5,647 bases of DNA, from the NCBI GenBank assembly GCA_025451135.1, contig JANWKW010000124.1, positions 1 to 5,647 on the forward strand, read 5' to 3'. How positions within the stretch are numbered: position 1 is the first letter of the stretch; every line of letters starts with the position of its first letter. The stretch comes from Vulcanimicrobiia bacterium. Its GTDB lineage: Bacteria; Vulcanimicrobiota; Vulcanimicrobiia; Vulcanimicrobiales; Vulcanimicrobiaceae. Below are positions 1 to 5,647 of this stretch, one piece after another. The notes beneath the pieces are model-generated. The model ran no database searches. It saw only the letters and a list, made by a program, of their open reading frames with translations, and had not been told where the DNA came from. The position numbers and the translations under genes are program-made.

Positions 1-1192
1 AGTCGCGCTTGTCCGCCGGCAGCCCGAGCGCCAGGTTCGCCTCGACCGTATCCGCCCCGCGGTCCTGCAGTTCGTAGGCGCGCAGCTTGTTGGCAAGCCC
101 GATCCCGCGGCCTTCCTGGCGCAGGTACAGCAACACGCCGCGGCCTTCTTTGGCGATGGTCTTCATGGCGCCGTCGCGCTGGGCGGCGCAGTCGCAGCGG
201 ATCGAATGCAGCGCGTCGCCGGTCAGGCACTCGGAGTGCACCCGCACCAGCACGTCCTTGCCGTCGGAGATGTCGCCCATCACTAGCGCCACGTGGGTGT
301 TGCCGTCGATGGTCGTCTCGTAGGCGATGCCGGTCCAGTCGCCCATCGTGGTCGGCAGATCGAACTGCGCCACCCGTTTGACCAGCTTCTCGTTCTGCAT
401 GCGGTACGCGATCAGGTCCTTGACCGTGATGAGGCGCAGGTTGTGCTTGTCGCAGAACGCGCGCAGGCCGTCCAAGCGCTCCATGGTGCCGTCCTCGGCC
501 ATGATCTCGCAGATCACACCTGCCGGGTACAGCCCGGCCAGTCGCGCCAGGTCGACGGCGGCTTCGGTCTGGCCGGCGCGCACCAGCACGCCGCCGTCGC
601 GCGCGCGCAGCGGAAACGTGTGGCCGGGGCGCAAGAAATCGGCGGCGGTCGCGTTCGGATCGATCAGCAGTCTGGTCGTGGCCGCGCGGTCCTGGGCCGA
701 GATGCCGGTGGTCGTGATGCCGCGCGCTTCGACCGAGACGGTGAAGCCGGTCTCGTGCACGGCCGTGTTGTCGGGCACCATCTGGCGCAGATGCAGCTCT
801 TCCAGCCGGCGCTCCGTCATCGGCACGCAGATCAGCCCGCCCGCTTCGCGGCGCATGAAATTGATCGCCTCGGGCGTCACCATCGAGGCCGCCATGATCA
901 GGTCGCCTTCGTTCTCGCGGTCCTCGTCGTCGAGCACGACCACCATCTTGCCGGATCGGATGTCGACGATCGCATCTTCGATCGTGTCGAAGGGCGAGGC
1001 CGGGACGTCGGGCTGGGCCAAGTCCGGGAAGACGTTCTGCAGGCTCTTGAGGCTCTTGTAGGACGGTTCGCGCCGCCCGGCCCGCAGCAGGGAGATGGCC
1101 GATTCGGTCAAGCCGGTCCGCGCCGCCAGTTCCGCGGCCGAGATCCCCGCCCGCTCCATCGACCCGTTGAGGGTCTCACTAAATGCCGTCAC
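1..1192 (-). CDS. ribBA: XRE-HTH-fused RibBA: DHBP synthase / GTP cyclohydrolase II (3' end cut by window)
   Basis: Makes the two precursors of riboflavin. The RibB part turns ribulose 5-phosphate into 3,4-dihydroxy-2-butanone 4-phosphate plus formate; the RibA part opens GTP to the diaminopyrimidinone. 397 codons are visible; the C-terminal end is missing. Residues 1-60 read as a Cro/C1-type helix-turn-helix (GISAAELAARTGL, then TESAISLLRAGRREPSYKSL), which is not part of ordinary RibBA. RibB covers about 68-270, with DRENEGD at 91-97, RPGH with His191, TGISAQDRA, and Glu229 in GVICE. The second metal ligand, His in the usual GHTEA, is Gln208. RibA starts near 285 and keeps its zinc cysteines C322, C333 and C335, RQEGRGIGL, and D394-K395-R396, which match E. 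coli Asp126/Arg128. The GTG start at 1192 is chosen because the helix-turn-helix pattern begins at residue 1; the next in-frame ATG (1159) would cut it. The SD is weak (GGTGG) and the message may be leaderless. It is separated by 81 bases from the sugar operon. Identity is very sure; whether the RibB half is active is open. Confidence 0.95.
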   Translation of the reverse strand, partial: MTAFSETLNGSMERAGISAAELAARTGLTESAISLLRAGRREPSYKSLKSLQNVFPDLAQPDVPASPFDTIEDAIVDIRSGKMVVVLDDEDRENEGDLIMAASMVTPEAINFMRREAGGLICVPMTERRLEELHLRQMVPDNTAVHETGFTVSVEARGITTTGISAQDRAATTRLLIDPNATAADFLRPGHTFPLRARDGGVLVRAGQTEAAVDLARLAGLYPAGVICEIMAEDGTMERLDGLRAFCDKHNLRLITVKDLIAYRMQNEKLVKRVAQFDLPTTMGDWTGIAYETTIDGNTHVALVMGDISDGKDVLVRVHSECLTGDALHSIRCDCAAQRDGAMKTIAKEGRGVLLYLRQEGRGIGLANKLRAYELQDRGADTVEANLALGLPADKRD

Positions 1193-1198
1193 CCAGCC

Positions 1199-1227
1199 AC
1201 CGTACGCCCGGCCTTGACAACTGTCAA
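1199..1227 (-). promoter_or_regulatory. Candidate sigma70-type promoter of the HTH-ribBA gene
   Basis: On the minus strand a perfect -35 hexamer TTGACA (1227-1222) is followed, after exactly 17 bases, by TACGGT (1204-1199), which keeps the first, second and last bases of TATAAT. Transcription would begin about 6-8 bases downstream, at 1193-1191, on top of the GTG start codon at 1192, so the mRNA would be leaderless or nearly so. The -35 box is one arm of the palindrome at 1208-1232. Spacing and -35 are strong and the -10 is mediocre. The site is read from sequence only. Confidence 0.5.
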
Positions 1228-1232
1228 GCCGG
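1208..1232. promoter_or_regulatory. Operator-like inverted repeat upstream of HTH-ribBA
   Basis: CTTGACA-AC-TGTCAAG (1213-1228) is a perfect 7-base inverted repeat with a 2-base centre. It extends outward to CCGG on both sides (1208-1211 and 1229-1232) if one extra base is allowed in the left arm. It overlaps the -35 box of the candidate promoter, the classic place for a repressor site. The HTH domain of the downstream protein is an obvious candidate binder (inference). As RNA it could form a hairpin of about ten pairs, but no T-run follows in either direction, so an intrinsic terminator is less likely. Confidence 0.5.
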
Positions 1233-1273
1233 AAAGGTCTAGCGTTCGACCGTCCGATTACGTCCCGGACGCG

Positions 1274-2335
1274 CTAGCGGGCGGATGCGATCTGGTGCAG
1301 TTCCCGGTCGATCTCGTCCCCGCGCAGTACCTCGAACTCCAGGTCGTACGCTCGTCGCTCGCCCGGCTCAAGGAACGGCAGCGTCCCGCGCTCGCCGGCC
1401 GCCGCGCGTCCCTCGATCGTCGGACAATTCGCCGGCTCGAACGCCATCACGTACGTCTTCACGCCGAGCATCCGCCACGTGAACAGGGCCGGCAGCTGGG
1501 CCGGATCGTAACGCAGCGCCAGCGCCATGCCGCGTCCCTCGTCCAACGCCCGGTTCACCATCATCGCCCGCGCGCGCCCGTCCGGACCAGGAGCCGGTTC
1601 GTGCACGAACACCTGCTCCGCGAATGCCGCATCCGGCTCGCCGCCCAGGTCCCATTCGGCCATCCCGCGCGCCGCCCGATCGTCCCGGGGCCGCATGGCA
1701 CGGCGCGACACGTGCAGCCGCGCGTTCCTATCCAGCAGCGGATATCCGGTGTTGCAGTGGTACAGCAGCATGTGCGGTCGCCGCGTCCCGCCGCGATTGG
1801 TCACGACATCCCGCACCCGCAGTCGCCGCGCGCCCATCTCCACCCGCAGCGTCCGTTCGAGCGAGAGATCCTCGCCGAACAACTGCGCCTCGCGCACCGT
1901 TCCGAACAGTTCGAAGTGCGCGCACCCGTCCTCGCGTACCGTCCGCGTCGATACGCCCTCCGCCGGCAGATGGTTGACGCGGCCGTGCATCCCGAACGAC
2001 CCGTACGCATCCTCGCCTCCGGGCCCGAAGTTCCCAAGGCCGCACGTCGTGAACAGACCGCCGAAGAAGTTCCGCGCGAACGAACGGTCGCTTCCGTCGT
2101 AGTCGCTCCCCGGGGCCGCCACCCCGCCCGGTCCGTGCCAGACGAGGGGAACGCCGTCGCACTCCAGCGCGCATACGTCCAGCGCCCGGTCCGCCACGCT
2201 GGTGAATCGAAGCCCACCGCCGCTGCGCACGTCGAACGCCCGCACGCCGCGCGCCCGGCCGTCGGCGAACGCGATCTCGGTGATCCCCGCCACCTGATCC
2301 AGCCGTCCCACCCGCCGCTCCAGGTCCTCGATCAT
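1274..2335 (-). CDS. DUF4432 family protein, aldose 1-epimerase (galactose mutarotase)-like
   Basis: 353 residues, about the usual length for DUF4432, a branch of the galactose-mutarotase-like beta-sandwich fold found in many sugar-catabolism clusters. Soluble and cytoplasmic: no signal peptide or membrane segment is seen. Family marks are FGGLFTTCGLGNFGP (about 90-105), MHGRVNHLPAEG (116-127), PHMLLYHCNTGYPLLD (187-202) and MAFEPANCPTIEGR (297-310). By position, His117 or His193 and Glu300 are candidates for the His/Glu pair that drives mutarotation in this fold; this is inferred, not aligned. The likely role is interconverting anomers or binding an unusual sugar in this pathway. The ATG at 2335 overlaps the cyclase stop codon (ATGA, 2335-2332), and GGGAG lies 8 bases upstream, so this start is well supported. 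The reading frame stays open upstream to 2581, but that extension overlaps the cyclase and is not used. It is the last gene of the operon. Family is sure, substrate unknown. Confidence 0.88.
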   Translation of the reverse strand: MIEDLERRVGRLDQVAGITEIAFADGRARGVRAFDVRSGGGLRFTSVADRALDVCALECDGVPLVWHGPGGVAAPGSDYDGSDRSFARNFFGGLFTTCGLGNFGPGGEDAYGSFGMHGRVNHLPAEGVSTRTVREDGCAHFELFGTVREAQLFGEDLSLERTLRVEMGARRLRVRDVVTNRGGTRRPHMLLYHCNTGYPLLDRNARLHVSRRAMRPRDDRAARGMAEWDLGGEPDAAFAEQVFVHEPAPGPDGRARAMMVNRALDEGRGMALALRYDPAQLPALFTWRMLGVKTYVMAFEPANCPTIEGRAAAGERGTLPFLEPGERRAYDLEFEVLRGDEIDRELHQIASAR

Positions 2336-3006
2336 TCGGCGAACTCCCACAGCGCGGCGCGCGTCCACGCGCCCCCGCAGCCCTGCAGCTTGACCGGTGC
2401 CGCGACGAACAGCCGCGCGCGGCCGTCCATCACTTCGTCCGGAAAGAACAGCTCCTCGACGATGAACGCCCCGCTTCCGAGCAGGATGCGGTGCGGCGGA
2501 CCCGACGTCGCCGGATCGTCGTAGCCGCCCATGCTCACCGCGTCGATGCCGACGCCTTTGACCCCGCGGTCGACCAGCCACTGCGCGCCCGCGCCGGTCA
2601 GATACACGTACTGCGTCAGGAAGGCCGCGGTGTTCGCGCGCCGCGCGCCGCCGCCCGTGTTGAACAGCACGATGTCGTCGCGCCCGATCCGGTCGCCGTG
2701 CGACTCGAGATCCGTCCGCTCGATCGCCGAACCCGGTTGCTTCGCGCGCAGGTCCAGCACGACCGCGTTGCCCACGTAGGTCTCGAGCGGAACCCGATCG
2801 ATCGTCATCCCGTCGTCGAAGAAATGATAGGGCGCGTCGCAGTGCGTGCCGGTATGGCTGCTGATCGTCACGATCTCTTTGTTGACGCCCTGCACCGCCG
2901 CGGTATAGAACAGCGCCACGTGCGCCGGGCGCGGGTTCGTATCCGGATACTGCGGACAGTTGGTGAAGACCGGCTGGCTCAGGTCGTAGATGCGGCGCGG
3001 GATCAT
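2332..3006 (-). CDS. Cyclase-family metal-dependent hydrolase (kynurenine formamidase-like fold)
   Basis: 224 residues, normal for the cyclase family (PF04199 type), which includes kynurenine formamidase KynB, isatin hydrolase and many uncharacterised members. The hallmark is SSHTGTHCDAPYHF at 49-62: His51, His55 and Asp57 fit the zinc/manganese ligands, and His61 the catalytic base. Further matches are YDLSQPVF at the N-terminus, VGIDAVS (152-158), His172 in PPHRILL and Glu184 in IVEEL, which fit the remaining metal ligands. These enzymes hydrolyse amide, imide or lactone-like bonds. No other tryptophan-degradation gene is near, and the gene sits between sugar enzymes, so KynB activity is unlikely; hydrolysis of a sugar lactone or similar intermediate is my inference. 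ATG 3006 overlaps the isomerase stop (ATGA, 3006-3003), and its own stop overlaps the next start. There is no good Shine-Dalgarno before this ATG, which suggests coupling to the upstream gene. The longer open frame up to 3819 runs antisense-free but through the isomerase gene and is not coding. Confidence 0.9.
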   Translation of the reverse strand: MIPRRIYDLSQPVFTNCPQYPDTNPRPAHVALFYTAAVQGVNKEIVTISSHTGTHCDAPYHFFDDGMTIDRVPLETYVGNAVVLDLRAKQPGSAIERTDLESHGDRIGRDDIVLFNTGGGARRANTAAFLTQYVYLTGAGAQWLVDRGVKGVGIDAVSMGGYDDPATSGPPHRILLGSGAFIVEELFFPDEVMDGRARLFVAAPVKLQGCGGAWTRAALWEFAE

Positions 3007-3860
3007 GCCACGCTCGCGTCCCAGATGTGCACGAACGCCTCCGCGTTGCGGTCGATCACCGCGTCCAGATCCGATCGCCAGATCGAATCCGGGAGCGACT
3101 CGTCCGAGAAGATCTCGACCACGTACGGTCCGGCGTAGCCGGCCTCGCGGGCCGATCGCACGATGGCCGCATTGTCGATCGATCCGTCGCCTAGGCTGAC
3201 GCGGTCCGCGCCCGACCGTGGCCGGCGCCAATCGCTGATCTGCACCAGGAAGATCCGCTCCCCGCACGCCCGGATCACGTCGTGCAGATCCGGCGTCTGG
3301 AACACGTTCCAACTGTCCAGACAGATGCCCAAGGCGGGGTGGTCGATCCGCCGCACCAGCTCGAGCGCCTGATCCAATCCCCACAGCGCGGTATCGGTGT
3401 TGAACAGCACCGGGTTGAGCGGCTCGAACGCGATCCGCACCCCGTGCTCGGCCGCGAACTCCGCCAGATCCGGGAACGCCTCTAGGCACGCGTCGTAGAC
3501 CATCTGCGTGTCGCCGTCGGGCGCTGCCCCGGTGATCACCACGAACGGCACGTCGGGCGGGACGTGCGGCGCGATCCGCTCGATCGCCCATTTCATATGG
3601 TGCACGCGGTCCTCCGGCCGGCGCGGCGACGGCGCCAAGCTGTCCGGGAAGAGCGAATGGACCGTCGACTGGACCGAGCTCACCCCCAAGCCGCTGGCCG
3701 CGATCCTCCGCAGCTGCGGCGCGTAGTCGTCGCGGTCGAGCTTGAACTCGCAGATCTCGATCGCGTCCACCCCGTGCGCCGCGTACTGCGCCAGGTCGCG
3801 CTCGAACGACCACGGCCACGTCGTGAACTCGCTGATCCCGAACCGGTCCCCACCCCTCAC
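3003..3860 (-). CDS. Sugar phosphate isomerase/epimerase, xylose-isomerase-like TIM barrel
   Basis: 285 residues from the GTG at 3860, or 287 from ATG 3866. Belongs to the AP-endonuclease-2/xylose-isomerase-like TIM-barrel superfamily (PF01261 type), whose members isomerise, epimerise, dehydrate or eliminate sugars and keto-sugars with one divalent metal. Strand-end motifs are in order: GISEFTTWPWSF near the start, VDAIEIC (about 31-37), Glu146 in IAFEPLNP, Asp182 in GICLDSWNVF, Gln207 in FLVQISDWRRP, and Glu249 in YVVEIFSDE. These make a Glu-Asp-Gln-Glu metal site; Gln instead of the more common His recalls hydroxypyruvate-isomerase-like members. GDGSID (225-229 region) is also typical. Start choice: AGGAGGT lies at 3873-3867, directly against ATG 3866, which is too close to work, but ideally 7 bases before GTG 3860. 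The stop overlaps the cyclase start. It is the second visible gene of the operon. Other options are an inosose dehydratase-like lyase or a 3-keto-glycoside eliminase. Superfamily is sure, reaction unknown. Confidence 0.9.
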   Translation of the reverse strand: MRGGDRFGISEFTTWPWSFERDLAQYAAHGVDAIEICEFKLDRDDYAPQLRRIAASGLGVSSVQSTVHSLFPDSLAPSPRRPEDRVHHMKWAIERIAPHVPPDVPFVVITGAAPDGDTQMVYDACLEAFPDLAEFAAEHGVRIAFEPLNPVLFNTDTALWGLDQALELVRRIDHPALGICLDSWNVFQTPDLHDVIRACGERIFLVQISDWRRPRSGADRVSLGDGSIDNAAIVRSAREAGYAGPYVVEIFSDESLPDSIWRSDLDAVIDRNAEAFVHIWDASVA

Positions 3861-3862
3861 GC

Positions 3863-5647
3863 TCATACCTCCTGACGTAGTTCGAGCACGCAAAAGCCTT
3901 TGCGATCCAGCTGCATCGGCAGCCCGCGATGCAGCGCGGCGGCGTCCGCCGGCTCGCCGTCCACCCACGCGCCGCGCAGGCTGTTGAACGATTTGACCGC
4001 GTAGGACCCGCGCAGCGGGACGTCCACGCTCACGGCGGTCGTGATCGTGTGCTCGGTCGTGTTGCCGACGAACAGCACGAGGTTCTCGCCCTTGCGCAGG
4101 CCCATGCTCGTCGCGGCGTCGCCGGTCGCGTGGACCGAGGCGGTGATGTCGCTCTCGTACACCACGCTCGCGGCCGAGCGGTCGAACTGGAAGTTGCCGT
4201 ACATCTGCAGCTCCGGCAGCCGGACCACGAACCAGGTCAGGTGCTTGCCGCGGAACGGCAGGTTCTGCACGCCCATCCACTGCCAGTCCGGTGCGAGTTT
4301 CGGATTGACGCTGGGCGTGCCGGTCGAGATATCCAGCCCGGCCGCGCCTTCGATGGCCGCCCACAGATACCGGGGCGGGAACCACGGCGAGAGCATCATC
4401 CCCTGGTTCACCAACGTCTCGCCGTGCAGCCATTCCGAGAACTGCCCGGGAACCGTGTTGTTGCGCAGCGGATCGCTCGAGTAATGGCGGAAGCTCAAGC
4501 CGAGCGAGCGCGCCATGAAGGCCGGGTTGAAGCGCGCCGCCGCGAACGCGTACCAGAAACTCACCCCGACCCACACCCCGCCGAGCAGGCCGTACCCGTG
4601 GGTCGGACCGTAGTTGACCGCGTTGCGCGGCACGGTCCGGATGCCGGCCTCGGTCCAGAACTCCTGGTTGCTCAGGCGTCCGATGATGTGCGCGGCCGTC
4701 TCGTCGTCGGCCACCCCGAACATCAGCGGGAACACCAGATCCGCCGTGCAGTCCGTGCGCTTGGTCCCGTCCAGATCGATGTTCAGGTAGTACAGGTTCG
4801 TGTCCGGGTCGAGCAGATGCCGGTTGATCGCCTCGCGCAGTTCCTCGGCCGACCGCTTGAACGCCGCGCTCGCGTCGTGCTTGCCGAGCACGCGCGCCAT
4901 GTGCGAGACGGTCTGCAGGGCTGCGTAGCACTCCGAGTTGACCTCGGTGGTCGCGCCCGAGAGCCGGTAGTTGGCGATCACGTTGCGCCAGCCCACGATC
5001 CCCCAATCCGACGTGCCCGCGGCGTCGCACCACACCAGGCCTTCGCGGTTGCGCTGCGAGAGGATGAAGCGCGCCGAGCGCAGCGCGTACGGATAGATCC
5101 GCTCGAGAAACGCGCGATCGCCGGTGGTGTTGTAGTAGTGCCACATCGCGAGGATCAGCAACGGGGTGTTGTCGTTGACGTTGAGCCCGTAGTCGGCCGT
5201 CTTGCCGGTGCGGATGTCGTAGTACTCGACCACCATCCCGTTCTTCTCGAGATGTTCGGCGTACCACAGCAGCGACGCGCGGCTGAACTCCGGCGTGATG
5301 TAGTCCGCGCCGAACGCGAACCAGGCGGTGTCGCGGCCCACGCTATTGTTCGAACGGGTGGGATCGTTGACGAAACACCAGCCGGTCGGCGCCAGCGTCT
5401 GGGTGCGCAGCATGTTGGCCTTGGCCCACAGCACGCCCCGGTTGACGTCTTGGTCCGGGCAGATCACCACCGCCCGGGACAGCACCTCGTGATAGTACCG
5501 CCGGGTCGCCGCCAGCGCCACCGAGGCGCTCGGACACTTCGCATACGTGCGCGTGGCCGCCGCGCGCCCCTTCCCGCCGAACGTCAGCTTCAAATGGAAG
5601 CGCGCCAGTTCGTCCGGCTTGAGCCGGTGCGAGAAGTGGAACGTCGC
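3863..5647 (-). CDS. Glycogen-debranching-like (alpha/alpha)6-barrel glycoside hydrolase (N-terminus outside window)
   Basis: 594 C-terminal residues; the frame is open to the window edge, so the start is not seen. TTG 5593 could initiate, but the protein-like sequence continues upstream of it (FHFSHRLKPDELARFHLK), so the gene is treated as partial. It resembles amylo-alpha-1,6-glucosidase/GDE-C proteins and related (alpha/alpha)6 hydrolases: VNRGVLWAKANMLR, PTGWCFVNDP and NSVGRDTAWFAFGADY (about 5460-5290), VNDNTPLLILAMWHYY (about 5185-5130), WCDAAGTSDWG (about 5035-5000), TTEVNSECYAAL (about 4955-4920) and YGLLGGVWVGVSFWYAFAA (about 4600-4545). Acidic residues in the SDW and TEVN segments are candidate catalytic or sugar-binding groups, unproven. 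From about 4250 to 3866 a beta-rich C-terminal domain follows. No signal peptide can be judged because the start is missing. Its likely task is to release a monosaccharide from an oligosaccharide or glycoside, feeding the three enzymes encoded behind it. The stop TGA 3865-3863 sits 2 bases before GTG 3860. The exact GH family is uncertain. Confidence 0.82.
   Translation of the reverse strand, partial: ATFHFSHRLKPDELARFHLKLTFGGKGRAAATRTYAKCPSASVALAATRRYYHEVLSRAVVICPDQDVNRGVLWAKANMLRTQTLAPTGWCFVNDPTRSNNSVGRDTAWFAFGADYITPEFSRASLLWYAEHLEKNGMVVEYYDIRTGKTADYGLNVNDNTPLLILAMWHYYNTTGDRAFLERIYPYALRSARFILSQRNREGLVWCDAAGTSDWGIVGWRNVIANYRLSGATTEVNSECYAALQTVSHMARVLGKHDASAAFKRSAEELREAINRHLLDPDTNLYYLNIDLDGTKRTDCTADLVFPLMFGVADDETAAHIIGRLSNQEFWTEAGIRTVPRNAVNYGPTHGYGLLGGVWVGVSFWYAFAAARFNPAFMARSLGLSFRHYSSDPLRNNTVPGQFSEWLHGETLVNQGMMLSPWFPPRYLWAAIEGAAGLDISTGTPSVNPKLAPDWQWMGVQNLPFRGKHLTWFVVRLPELQMYGNFQFDRSAASVVYESDITASVHATGDAATSMGLRKGENLVLFVGNTTEHTITTAVSVDVPLRGSYAVKSFNSLRGAWVDGEPADAAALHRGLPMQLDRKGFCVLELRQEV
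3867..3873 (-). promoter_or_regulatory. Shine-Dalgarno AGGAGGT that decides the isomerase start
   Basis: A near-perfect anti-16S complement inside the 3' end of the glycoside hydrolase gene. It ends right at ATG 3866 (no usable gap) but stands 7 bases from GTG 3860, which favours the GTG as the start of the TIM-barrel gene. It is the best ribosome binding site in the operon; the two following genes rely on overlap or weaker sites. Confidence 0.7.

Larger units (their letters stand above)
1193..1273. other. 81-base intergenic gap between sugar operon and HTH-ribBA
   Basis: The only true gap in the window. On the minus strand it begins just after the DUF4432 stop (TAG, 1276-1274) with a GC-rich 6-base inverted repeat, CGTCCG (1271-1266) and CGGACG (1256-1251), with a 9-base loop. 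That is followed by the large palindrome and candidate promoter described separately. No T-run follows the first hairpin, so read-through from the operon into ribBA remains possible. Confidence 0.6.

Noticed and set aside
1251..1271. Intrinsic terminator after the DUF4432 gene (CGTCCG/CGGACG hairpin)
   Set aside because: The stem is only 6 pairs with a 9-base loop and no T-run follows; termination here cannot be supported.
1193..1273. FMN riboswitch before ribBA
   Set aside because: The gap is too short for the FMN aptamer plus a promoter, and none of its conserved junction sequences is visible.
293..2524. A very long plus-strand open frame (743 codons) antisense to ribBA and the DUF4432 gene
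   Set aside because: It crosses two well-identified minus-strand genes and their promoter gap, is rich in Arg, His, Val and Gln with no recognisable domain, and long antisense frames are expected in GC-rich coding DNA.
2336..2581. N-terminal extension of the DUF4432 protein to 2581
   Set aside because: The extra residues overlap the cyclase C-terminus, look like shadow translation, and the ATG at 2335 has both an overlap with the cyclase stop and a GGGAG site.
2332..3006. Naming the cyclase kynB
   Set aside because: The metal motif is shared by the whole cyclase family, and no other kynurenine pathway gene is near.
3003..5267. The isomerase frame stays open upstream to 5267, suggesting a 754-residue fusion
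   Set aside because: The extension lies antisense-free but out of frame inside the glycoside hydrolase gene, is low-complexity Arg/Gly/Ala sequence, and a strong ribosome binding site sits just before GTG 3860.

Overview
The window is GC-rich bacterial DNA with very tight gene packing. Every gene I can support lies on the minus strand, so transcription runs from high to low coordinates. The organism cannot be named from this stretch. The GC-biased third codon positions, ATGA gene overlaps and a possible leaderless GTG start suit a high-GC lineage such as Chloroflexota, Actinomycetota or Eremiobacterota-like bacteria; that is only an impression.

Positions 5647 to 1274 hold the distal part of a carbohydrate-type operon of four adjoining genes. 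First is the C-terminal 594 residues of a large glycogen-debranching-like (alpha/alpha)6-barrel glycoside hydrolase, whose start lies beyond the window. Next are a xylose-isomerase-like TIM-barrel isomerase/epimerase, a cyclase-family (kynurenine-formamidase-like) metal hydrolase, and a DUF4432 / aldose-1-epimerase-like protein. The stop and start codons of the three junctions overlap or sit within a few bases, so the genes are almost certainly co-transcribed and translationally coupled. A plausible joint role is releasing a sugar from a glycoside, then handling anomers, isomerising or eliminating a (keto-)sugar, and hydrolysing a lactone or amide-like intermediate. The substrate is unknown, and no transporter or dedicated regulator is visible.

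An 81-base gap (1193-1273) follows. It carries a strong inverted repeat built on TTGACA/TGTCAA that also forms the -35 box of a candidate promoter reading leftward. That promoter would drive the last gene, 1192 to the left edge, which encodes RibBA (DHBP synthase plus GTP cyclohydrolase II, riboflavin biosynthesis). This RibBA has two unusual traits: an XRE-type helix-turn-helix domain at its N-terminus, and Gln in place of the metal-binding His of the DHBP synthase domain. Together with the palindrome at the promoter, this suggests a self-regulating or regulatory riboflavin enzyme. It is the most interesting point of the window. The gene is cut just after the Asp-Lys-Arg catalytic segment of the cyclohydrolase domain.

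There is no RNA gene, mobile element, CRISPR array or gene-free stretch longer than 300 bases.
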